From Kiloniella litopenaei (GTDB lineage Bacteria > Pseudomonadota > Alphaproteobacteria > Kiloniellales > Kiloniellaceae), in NCBI RefSeq assembly GCF_000982415.1, contig NZ_LANI01000018.1, forward strand, positions 124,001-188,000: a stretch of 64,000 nt of DNA. Reading direction: 5' to 3'. Positions 57,360 to 64,000 of this stretch are shown piece by piece (position 1 is the first letter of the stretch; each line of letters starts with the position of its first letter). The notes below the pieces were generated by a model. That model was not told the origin of the DNA. It ran no database searches and saw only the letters and a list, made by a program, of their open reading frames with translations. The position numbers and the translations under genes were made by a program.

Positions 57360-58106
57360 TTAATTGTCCTCTACGATTGATGGTTTGACGAGTATATGAA
57401 GATTTCGTGCTCCATAAACTTCACCAACCTGATTTTTGAAGAAGTTAGATATCAGCGGCAAATTGCTCAACAGAGGTAGCTGGCTGTTATCATCAGTGAC
57501 AGCTTTGGCCTGGTTCGACGCTATGCGATAGCTGTGATCTCCATTTAGAAGATCTATTCGTTCACTTGAATAACGTGTTGTACCAAGGTTTAGTTGAAGA
57601 TTTTGACCTATTTGCGGAATCTGTTGATCTAACCGTGAAATTTCCTGGTCAAGATCTATATCCAGATTTGCGTCGGTTACAGTCTGCGGTCTGTTGGAAA
57701 CAAGATCCAGGATAAGTGAATTATTATAGGTGTAAGCAAGACCTAGCTTTTTTTGAGGCGAAAAATCATCGCTGTTGTATGTATCTTCAAACAGGCTGCC
57801 GAAAAGTGGTACTGATTTGGGAACGGAAAGCCTGTTTTCATTTCTACGTGTTATGCTATTGAGGCTCAAGATCTTCAGGAAATAAACAGCAAATGCGGTA
57901 ACGAATATGATGTTGTTAATTTGAATAAGTGTTGAAAGAGTTTCAAGGCGTATAAAACCGGGGTTTTGCCACGTTTCAGTCTGATCTTTTCGATCTTTGT
58001 CAGAATGAGAATCAGATTTTTTATTGCTGGCAATGGATTGCGTCAGTGGCTGTGATGCGACAAGCGTAGTCAGGCCAGTAATAAATTTTCGTCGGGAAAA
58101 CGTCAT
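57360..58106 (-). CDS. Tat-leader protein with secretin-like motifs, unrecognised
   Basis: 248 residues. The N-terminus MTFSRRKFITGL carries a twin-arginine motif (RR at 5-6) and a hydrophobic stretch (10-18); a second hydrophobic helix lies at about 60-82. Two short segments resemble the signature at the C-terminal end of secretin barrels: SVPKSVPLFGSLFED (about 94-108) and LPLLSNLPLISNFFKN (about 210-225), and the end RNLHILVKPSIVED (about 234-247) matches the last strand pattern. No full secretin domain or partner genes are found. Function unknown; may be a decayed or unusual secretin relative. Confidence 0.55.
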   Translation of the reverse strand: MTFSRRKFITGLTTLVASQPLTQSIASNKKSDSHSDKDRKDQTETWQNPGFIRLETLSTLIQINNIIFVTAFAVYFLKILSLNSITRRNENRLSVPKSVPLFGSLFEDTYNSDDFSPQKKLGLAYTYNNSLILDLVSNRPQTVTDANLDIDLDQEISRLDQQIPQIGQNLQLNLGTTRYSSERIDLLNGDHSYRIASNQAKAVTDDNSQLPLLSNLPLISNFFKNQVGEVYGARNLHILVKPSIVEDN

Positions 58107-58357
58107 TTGTGTCTCCGGTGTGTTTCCGGGTGGTTCCGGTTATTATAAGGGGACCGCACATATTCATTCTCTTATTGCACCGACTATAACACAATCCGGC
58201 CTGGATTGGTGAAAAAGAAGTCGTCGGTCGAGCGGTGGATTAGTTTATTTTTCTTAGTTAGTGGTTTTGAATAAATTATTGAGAAGATCTGAAAGTAAGA
58301 GTTTTCATTCCCTGTGGTTCCGCCTATTGTTTGGCTGAATTAATGAGGGAGCAAGCT

Positions 58358-59503
58358 ATGGGCAAGAACAAGGGTAAGGCCGAAACACTTTTGGCACAGG
58401 CCGGGCATTATCTGGATAAAGAGAGTGGGTCAGTTGTTCCGCCGATCCAGCCATCAACCACCTTTGCCCGAAATGAACAGGGTGAGCTGTATGATAGCAA
58501 TCGTATTTACGCGCGCGATCAAAGTGTAAATGCGGAAATGGCCGAAGCCATCCTTTGTGAACTCGAGGCTGGATCTTCCTGTAAACTATTCGCTTCGGGA
58601 ATGGCCGCGGCAACGGCACTGGTGCAAACACTTCGCCCTGGTGACCGAATTGTTGCACCAACCGTTATGTATTGGTCCCTGCGTGCCTGGCTTATCTCTT
58701 TTTGTGCTGATTGGCATATCGATCTTGCATTTTATGATCCGCAAAATGAAGCGGATATGGTTGATGTTGTTAAAGCAGCCCGGACGGAAATTTTATGGAT
58801 TGAAACCCCCGCGAACCCAACATGGGAAGTTGTTGATATCAAAAAAGCAGCTGACTTGGCGCACTCGGTGGGGGCACAATTAGTCGCTGATTCCACCGTT
58901 TCAACACCACTGATAACCAAGCCAATAGAATATGGTGCCGATTTTGTCTTCCACTCAGCGACAAAATATATAAACGGTCACAGTGATGTGGTTGCTGGGG
59001 CTTTAATCGCGGCCAAAGAAGATGCCCGATGGGAAAGGTTGTGTAAAATCCGTGCCCAACAAGGTGGAATCTTGGGACCCTTTGAAAGTTGGCTTTTACT
59101 ACGCGGAATGCGGACAATGCATGTTCGTGTTGAGCGTGCATGTGAGAATGCAATGAAGCTGGCACAACATTTTGTTGGGTTTCCCGGTGTAAAGGAAGTG
59201 ATTTACCCAGGACTAGCGTCTCATAAAAACCACGATGTAGCTGCAAAGCAAATGACGAATGGTTTCGGGGGAATGCTTTCAATCCGCTTCGAAGGTGGAA
59301 GAGAAAAAACTGCAACTATCATGGGACGCATGAAACATTTTGTCAGGGCGACATCCCTTGGGGGTGTAGAGAGCCTTGTCGAGCATAGGGCGTTGGTTGA
59401 GGGAGAGGGGACACCTGTGCCTGATGATTTGTTACGATTTTCTATTGGTATCGAAAATGTTGAAGACCTGATACAGGATCTGGAGCAAGCTATCATCGGA
59501 TAG
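58358..59503 (+). CDS. Trans-sulfuration family PLP enzyme (cystathionine lyase/synthase-like)
   Basis: A Cys/Met-metabolism PLP-dependent enzyme of 381 residues. It shows the Schiff-base lysine motif FHSATKYINGHSDVVAGAL, the SGMAAATALVQ start of the cofactor site and the RFSIGIENVEDLIQDLEQA ending typical of cystathionine gamma-synthase, beta-lyase and methionine gamma-lyase, so substrate cannot be resolved. ATG 58358 was selected because AGGGAG lies upstream; the frame continues to TTG 58331. Stands alone. Confidence 0.85.
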   Translation: MGKNKGKAETLLAQAGHYLDKESGSVVPPIQPSTTFARNEQGELYDSNRIYARDQSVNAEMAEAILCELEAGSSCKLFASGMAAATALVQTLRPGDRIVAPTVMYWSLRAWLISFCADWHIDLAFYDPQNEADMVDVVKAARTEILWIETPANPTWEVVDIKKAADLAHSVGAQLVADSTVSTPLITKPIEYGADFVFHSATKYINGHSDVVAGALIAAKEDARWERLCKIRAQQGGILGPFESWLLLRGMRTMHVRVERACENAMKLAQHFVGFPGVKEVIYPGLASHKNHDVAAKQMTNGFGGMLSIRFEGGREKTATIMGRMKHFVRATSLGGVESLVEHRALVEGEGTPVPDDLLRFSIGIENVEDLIQDLEQAIIG

Positions 59504-59531
59504 ATTGTTCCAGATTGCTGTTTATTGTGCT

Positions 59532-59870
59532 TTATAGATAATCAGAAAAGTTGGGGTACATGATCACACTGTAGATTAGTGTGATCGGTACAATCAGCCA
59601 TGTGATGATTTTCTCAGCTGTCTCCTGATGTGTTGTGAATTTCCGAATTATCAAATAGATAATCAGGCTGGATGCCATGCAAATTAAAAAAGTTGTAAGG
59701 CCATTATTGTGCCAAGAATCTTGAACCAGGTCCCAATAGTTCGAACGATAATCATTTCCTTGTGCTGCTGCCCAGCGGATAAACCCTGCTGTCACGGCCA
59801 TTTGTGTGACGGCTCCAAGGATAAGAGCTGAAAGAAAGCATTTGATTATAACGCCGTAATGTCGATGCAT
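59532..59870 (-). CDS. Hypothetical membrane protein
   Basis: 112 residues with three membrane helices (about 7-28, 58-76 and 88-105) and no recognised domain. Convergent with the PLP enzyme. The conserved-looking NDYRSNYWDLVQDSWHNNG segment lies between helices one and two. No strong ribosome binding site evaluation possible. Unknown function. Confidence 0.55.
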   Translation of the reverse strand: MHRHYGVIIKCFLSALILGAVTQMAVTAGFIRWAAAQGNDYRSNYWDLVQDSWHNNGLTTFLICMASSLIIYLIIRKFTTHQETAEKIITWLIVPITLIYSVIMYPNFSDYL

Positions 59871-59974
59871 GATGATCCTTACGAGAATATAATTTTGGGT
59901 AAATAGTGATAGGAGTTTGAGGGTATAGGTGGATAGGTTGAATATTTTTTACTTGTTGTTAGTTAACGTGGTTT

Positions 59975-61132
59975 CTAATTTCTGGGGCCTAAGATTGTTC
60001 GGATAACCCGATGGAAAATTCTTGTGCCCGTTTCTATTAGTTCATCTGGGAAATCAAAATCTGGGTTATGGAGTTGTGGCTGATTCAAACCAGATCCCAA
60101 GGTAAACATTGCGCTCTTACTGATTTTGCCGAATTGCCCAAAATCTTCAGACCAGCGCATGGGGGATGGCATTTCCTTGCATAAAATATTTTCGTCCTCA
60201 AAAGCTGATTTCAGTATATCTGTGGCCTTGGAATCGTTTGTTGAAGCCGCGAATATATCTTCGTATCCGAAGTCAGTTTTCAAGCCGTATTTTTCAGCAA
60301 CACCCTTGATTAAGGTTTCTGACCTTTCTTGTAACAATGCCATAATGCGATCTGTTTCACTACGAAGTGTAACCATAACCTTGGCGAACCCCGGGGTAAT
60401 GCCAAAGGCTTCGTCCCCGAGATGTGCATGGACGACTGTGACAAGGGCAAAGTCGTTTGCAAATTCCGTCTTGGCAGGTAGCTGTGTAAACGCGGTTACG
60501 AGTTCACACATTGCTGTTGCAGGGCTGATACCATCTTCGGGGTGCGATGCGTGTGATGTCTTGCCTTCCAGTGTTATCCAAAGGCCTTGGGATGCGCAGT
60601 TAAACGAGCCCTCTTTGATCCCAACGTTGTGTAGGGCTTCACCTGGTAGATTATGAAGCGAGAAAGCATAATCTGGTGAGATACGTGCAAAGCCAGGATC
60701 ACGAATGACTGCTTTGGCCCCAGCCCCTGTTTCTTCGGCTGGCTGGAATAAAAGTACGACGCGGCCTTTCTCTGGGCGTGTTCTGTGCAATAAGGTAGCA
60801 ACCCCAAGGACCATAGCCATGTGCCCATCGTGTCCACATAGATGCGCCGTACCCGAATAGTTTGATTTATAAGGTAAGTTACCTGTTTCTGTTATGGGTA
60901 AGGCATCAAGTTCGCAACGTATTAAAACGGTGGGACCTGTTTGTATTCCATTGTAAATCGCGGCTACTCCGTAGCCACCCAGATTGCGAATTATTTCGTC
61001 AGGCTCATACTGGGTAATGAAATCAGTAACACGAGTGCTGGTTTCTTGTTCTTGGCTTGAAACCTCAGGATAGCGATGTAATTCGTGTCGAAAAGTTATG
61101 AGCTTATCGAGGGTTTCTTGATCAAAAAGCAT
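59975..61132 (-). CDS. M20 family amidohydrolase
   Basis: A 385-residue metallo-hydrolase of the M20D type (hippurate hydrolase, N-acyl-amino acid amidohydrolase, IAA-amino acid hydrolase). It starts LITFRHELHRYPEVSSQEQET, has the metal motif AHLCGHDGHMAMVLG with the Cys-His-His ligands and QPAEETGAGA with the catalytic glutamate. RCELDALPI keeps the usual aspartate before ALP. Substrate unknown; possibly scavenges N-acyl amino acids. Confidence 0.87.
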   Translation of the reverse strand: MLFDQETLDKLITFRHELHRYPEVSSQEQETSTRVTDFITQYEPDEIIRNLGGYGVAAIYNGIQTGPTVLIRCELDALPITETGNLPYKSNYSGTAHLCGHDGHMAMVLGVATLLHRTRPEKGRVVLLFQPAEETGAGAKAVIRDPGFARISPDYAFSLHNLPGEALHNVGIKEGSFNCASQGLWITLEGKTSHASHPEDGISPATAMCELVTAFTQLPAKTEFANDFALVTVVHAHLGDEAFGITPGFAKVMVTLRSETDRIMALLQERSETLIKGVAEKYGLKTDFGYEDIFAASTNDSKATDILKSAFEDENILCKEMPSPMRWSEDFGQFGKISKSAMFTLGSGLNQPQLHNPDFDFPDELIETGTRIFHRVIRTILGPRN

Positions 61133-61167
61133 TTTTGTCCCTAATACCTGAGCGTGGCTATGGAGTT

Positions 61168-61815
61168 TTAAATATAAACGTTGTGGATTGTGTGTGTATG
61201 CGCTGGAAAATGAAAAGCGCCAATAAGCGGTTCATTCTCTAATATGATTATAAGAAGCTTAGGTAGAATTTTGGGAAGAATTTCTGCCGCAAACTCTTCA
61301 CCCGTTACTTGCATTCTGTTTTCAAGCTTTTCTAATTTAGGAATGGCCGTGATAAAGGATTCTGGCTTTTTTATATTTGCTATCGCATTAATTTCCTGAC
61401 GTGTTAGTCCAGAGAGAGAACCATTATTTTTTACCAACTTGGCATGTGCTTTTTGAAGCAGTGTAATGTCTTTAATGCTGTGAAGAGCTATAATTTCGTC
61501 ATTGGTTAATTCTTCGGCAAAAATTGTCGCTATTTTATTTATCAGACTTGCTCTGTTCTTAATCATTTCTTCTGTAATGAGAGCATTTATCTCTTCAAGC
61601 GCTTTATTAGGTATACGCATAGCTGCGACTTCGTTCTTCGCTTTGTATTCAAGAAATGATTCCAATACAGATTCTTTGATAAATTCATCTGTAAAAATCA
61701 TTTCGACAAATTCAACAGATCGATCGTGTTTGTTGAGTGACGTTACTGGCTTTGTCTGTGCACAGGCGGATAAACCAGTAATAAGAATGATGGCTATAAA
61801 TAGGCGCAATATCAT
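61168..61815 (-). CDS. DUF2059-like putative lipoprotein
   Basis: 215 residues from ATG 61815 (AGGAAG upstream); an open frame to 61953 would add 46 residues without leader character. A lipoprotein leader ends in LSAC (cysteine near residue 18). The mature protein is helical and includes ELTNDEIIALHSIKDITLLQKAHAKL, reminiscent of DUF2059 domains, and a C-terminal hydrophobic stretch (LPKLLIIILENEPLIGAFHF). Function unknown. Confidence 0.62.
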   Translation of the reverse strand: MILRLFIAIILITGLSACAQTKPVTSLNKHDRSVEFVEMIFTDEFIKESVLESFLEYKAKNEVAAMRIPNKALEEINALITEEMIKNRASLINKIATIFAEELTNDEIIALHSIKDITLLQKAHAKLVKNNGSLSGLTRQEINAIANIKKPESFITAIPKLEKLENRMQVTGEEFAAEILPKILPKLLIIILENEPLIGAFHFPAHTHTIHNVYI

Positions 61816-62082
61816 TTGTCTTCCTGTTTTCACGGACGGCTGAATAAACGACGTCGTTAGTGTTGGCATTGATGGGGCAAAAGAATTTGTTACTGCCAAT
61901 AAATACAGCTTAACGTGATATGTCTGCCCAGGGATAGAAAAATATTTTTCCATTTGTAACCAGGTAAAGGTGGGGGAGGGATGACCTTTTTTTCTACATT
62001 CGCAGCATATTTTCGGATACTGATTTAATATAGTTTTAATTATTTGTTCTTATTTTGTTCCTGTTGATTTATGGAGAAAGTA

Positions 62083-62277
62083 ATGACAAAACCCTTTAAA
62101 ATGACACTATACGGTCCAGACGGTGTGCTTGTTTTATCTCGAGAATTGCCCTGGATTAAGTCTATTTCAATTGCACTTGATGTCTCTCAAAAGCTTTTGC
62201 TTCAGTATAGGGAGCAAGGTCATAAATCAGGTATGGTGGAGCTACAGGCGCAGGGTGTTTCTCATTGTCTGATATAG
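62083..62277 (+). CDS. Hypothetical small protein
   Basis: 64 residues from ATG 62083, preceded by GGAGAAAG. No signal or domain is recognised; the C-terminus ends with one cysteine. It stands alone in a 560-bp low-coding stretch; real coding is supported mostly by the ribosome binding site and codon pattern. Confidence 0.45.
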   Translation: MTKPFKMTLYGPDGVLVLSRELPWIKSISIALDVSQKLLLQYREQGHKSGMVELQAQGVSHCLI

Positions 62278-62842
62278 ATCATTTGGTGTGTTTTGCCTTT
62301 TGACATGCCAATGACACAGTGCAAATTAAATTATTCTATATTTTCTTTTTAGTTATTGCCCTTACCAAGCAGATACGTCCAGAGCGGGCAGTTATATTGC
62401 GTTGTTCTTCTTTTCGACTCAGGTCTTCCTGCTCATTATCAAAAGGGTCATGAGCCCTATTTTTATTGACAGAAACGGTGACCCATTTTTGTGGTTTTGG
62501 GGCGTCACGCCGAATCAGAATGCATCGTCTACCCAGAATTTATCCACAACACTGAACCTGACAAAATTAATCTGGATAATCGGCAGATCATTCAGCCTAG
62601 TGTCATTCTGGACATTTCACAGAATTAGCAAAATAATTATTCTGTGACGATCACGGCCTGACAAAGCTGGGGCATTTCACGAAATAGTTCCTTTGCTGAT
62701 GTCATTTCCCCCACTGCAAACTTGATTGCTGTATGGTTTGGTTTTTTCAAACTCGGGACAACGTATCGTACTGTCTTGGGAAAATCATCATCTGTTATTG
62801 ACGAGATACTGTTCTTAACTGCTGGGGAGTGAGGGTGTTCGA
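62278..62842. other. Low-coding stretch holding gene fragments
   Basis: No intact gene. Plus strand 62485-62628 encodes 47 protein-like residues (IFVVLGRHAESECIVYPEF and following, ending TAG) with no start codon; frame-shifted just upstream, PIFIDRNGDP continues it. Minus strand 62637-62823 encodes a protein-like tail including TVRYVVPSLKKPNHT, also without its own start. Both look like debris of decayed genes. Confidence 0.45.
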
Positions 62843-63310
62843 ATGCAAAAAGTAAGAATAATACAGGCCGTAACAAGGAAAATATCGGAAATAGAGGCAA
62901 CACTTTCCGATCAAGGTGTAACTATTGAGATGTGCGAAGATTTTCAAAAACTGGAAAAAATTTGCAACTCAATAGAAGGGCGTAAAAAACTTTCAGAACC
63001 CTTTAGCGCAAAATATTTCGATATCCTGCCACGTGATGGGTTTTGGATTAACGGGGTGAACGAAGAAGGGAAAACGATCAGTACTCAGGTCATGCGACTT
63101 TCCGAGTTGGGTGATACGAACTTGGCCACGTTGTGGCAACAACAGCTAAAGCGACTGCATGGCGGAAGGTTAATGCAAACATCAAGTCCTGGCGCTCAAC
63201 GTATAAGTGGCAAGGTTGTTTACCACGGGGACGTTTGGGTTGATCCTGTACAGGTTTCTGCCCAGTTCTGCCCAAAGACCTGGGCTGTCACTGATGTATT
63301 TCCGGCATGA
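62843..63310 (+). CDS. Hypothetical protein, probably truncated
   Basis: 155 residues, ATG 62843 with GAGGG eight bases upstream. The core YFDILPRDGFWINGVNEEGK and LATLWQQQLKRLHGGRLMQ leads to RISGKVVYHGDVWVDP, a run that in my memory belongs to a longer GNAT-like alphaproteobacterial family. Here it diverges after VDP and stops at 63308, and its end overlaps the opposite-strand ORF by 91 bp. So it may be a 3'-truncated gene. Family assignment weak. Confidence 0.45.
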   Translation: MQKVRIIQAVTRKISEIEATLSDQGVTIEMCEDFQKLEKICNSIEGRKKLSEPFSAKYFDILPRDGFWINGVNEEGKTISTQVMRLSELGDTNLATLWQQQLKRLHGGRLMQTSSPGAQRISGKVVYHGDVWVDPVQVSAQFCPKTWAVTDVFPA

Positions 63311-63501
63311 ATAAGCGGGGGGATACGATCTTCCCGTTGGATAACGGATATCTGCAAGTTTTCCAATATGCGCGTGGTTGCTTGATCGCGGCCAATAATG
63401 CCACCGGAATTTTCCCACCACTCCAGCCCTTGCGTTAACAGGATATCGGCTTGATCCGATGGCAAGGCTATGGGCGCTAATGTGATAACATCTTTTGTCA
63501 T
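63220..63501 (-). pseudogene. Fragment of a PAS_5-like gene, overlapping its neighbour
   Basis: 93 codons from ATG 63501 (no ribosome binding site). TKDVITLAPIALPSDQADIL then GLEWWENSGGIIGRDQ and IHAGNTSVTAQVFGQNWAE resemble the start of PAS_5-like proteins such as the one at 56247-56759. The C-terminal 30 residues run antisense into the hypothetical gene on the plus strand, so one of the two must be truncated. Probably the N-terminal half of a broken gene; the minus-strand tail at 62637-62823 could be its other half. Unproven. Confidence 0.4.
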
Positions 63502-63672
63502 CAAAACTTTACACAGCAAGAAACACACTACGAGCGAAAAGAAACAATGCCATTAATAGGCGTATTCGGCAAAGAAATAACGTAGTTATGTGTGCTGAAA
63601 ATTCCTAGTGGTAATATTGGTAATATCAGCTTTGAGGCAATTATATTTAATGAACTATCTCTTAAGGTCGCA

Positions 63673-64000
63673 TTAATGCCATATGTATAGTTTATGTCTA
63701 TCATTTAGATATTTTTTGATTTTATGTTCACGTTCCTCAATTATGTGTTTACTATTTCCCGTCATATACTGGCTATGAAATTCTATAAACATAAAGTCAA
63801 TTTTATCGAGAAGCTCTTCTTTTATTAACTTTTCGAGAACATCATATTCACTGGACTCAATATCCATTTTTACAACTATTTGATCATAATGGGTTTGTTC
63901 TCTAAGCAATCTGGCAAAGTCGATAGTTTTGACTTTTGTCGCTTTGGAGGAATCAGAACTATAAAGAGCGCTATTATGGTTCTCAATAATTGAGGCTCCA
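63673..64000 (-). CDS. FkbM-family methyltransferase, 5' part outside the window
   Basis: The minus-strand frame is open to the window edge and covers 108 full codons. The segment KVKTIDFARLLREQTHYDQ and VVKMDIESSEYDVLEKLI is the C-terminal half of an FkbM SAM-dependent methyltransferase, with FMFIEFHSQYM after it. FkbM proteins often modify glycans or secondary metabolites, so a surface-polysaccharide or biosynthetic cluster may lie beyond 64 kb. The internal TTG at 63909 is not the start. Confidence 0.75.
   Translation of the reverse strand, partial: GASIIENHNSALYSSDSSKATKVKTIDFARLLREQTHYDQIVVKMDIESSEYDVLEKLIKEELLDKIDFMFIEFHSQYMTGNSKHIIEEREHKIKKYLNDRHKLYIWH

Noticed and set aside
62402-62647. 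81-codon plus-strand ORF
   Set aside because: Not convincing as a single gene: no ribosome binding site; another frame within it (62485-62628) looks more protein-like.
1-64000. tRNA, rRNA, CRISPR arrays, transposases, att sites
   Set aside because: Looked for cloverleaf-like segments with TTCGA loops, regularly spaced repeats and transposase motifs; none seen, but this was by eye only.

Overview
The window is a stretch of alphaproteobacterial chromosome, most likely from the Rhodospirillales/Kiloniellales side of the class. The main evidence is gene order: gmk facing an rsmA-pdxA-surA-lptD-lptG-lptF block, divergent pepA-holC, purN-purM next to a DUF2066/PerM/Hda block, divK-pleD-rpmG, rnr-topA-dprA-plsY-pyrC-pyrB, and ruvX opposite gatCAB. 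Single families agree: the DivK/PleD pair, a zinc-free L33, an EipB-like (DUF1849) envelope protein and a proteobacterial aa3 oxidase subunit IV peptide. This is lineage-level inference from order and motifs, not a phylogeny. No tRNA, rRNA, CRISPR array, transposase or prophage gene was seen.

Layout. 1-8.3 kb: the 3' part of gmk, then a tightly packed minus-strand block for outer-membrane assembly (lptF, lptG, lptD, surA) running into pdxA and rsmA. 8.4-15.2 kb: pepA-holC, a tandem UspA protein with an FNR-type box upstream, a decayed AraC regulator tail, a periplasmic binding protein, an ABC-F ATPase and ndk. 15.4-18.0 kb: a class V aminotransferase, a 40-residue cytochrome oxidase subunit missed by length cut-offs, and a zinc alcohol dehydrogenase. 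18.1-30.5 kb: purM-purN (with an unusual start region), DUF2066, PerM, Hda/DnaA-like, SixA, ppk1, an M23 peptidase, RNase D and aspS. 30.7-34.6 kb: a lipoprotein, a diguanylate cyclase, an EipB-like protein and DNA polymerase IV. 34.9-48.2 kb: divK-pleD, rpmG, a lipoprotein S41 protease, rnr, topA, dprA, plsY, pyrC-like, pyrB. 48.3-56.1 kb: a CoA-transferase, two small PLDc_N-type membrane proteins, ruvX, an NnrU-like protein, DUF454 and gatCAB. 56.2-64 kb is more accessory: PAS-like and HlyU-like proteins, an unusual Tat-leader protein with secretin-like motifs, a PLP trans-sulfuration enzyme, an M20 amidohydrolase, a DUF2059-like lipoprotein, a mosaic of overlapping gene fragments (about 62.3-63.5 kb) and the end of an FkbM methyltransferase.

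How the genes work together. The core is housekeeping: nucleotide synthesis (gmk, ndk, purN, purM, pyrB, pyrC-like), translation (aspS with gatCAB, implying indirect amidation of mischarged tRNA), LPS export and outer-membrane folding, replication control and repair (Hda-like, holC, dinB, topA, dprA) and cell-cycle/c-di-GMP signalling (divK, pleD, a second diguanylate cyclase). The points most worth a second look are the purM start (an ideal ribosome binding site facing ATA instead of ATG), the dihydroorotase-like protein with its first metal-site histidine replaced by arginine, the Tat/secretin-like protein at 57.4-58.1 kb, and the broken-gene mosaic at 62.3-63.5 kb. I did not find a clear multi-gene undescribed system.
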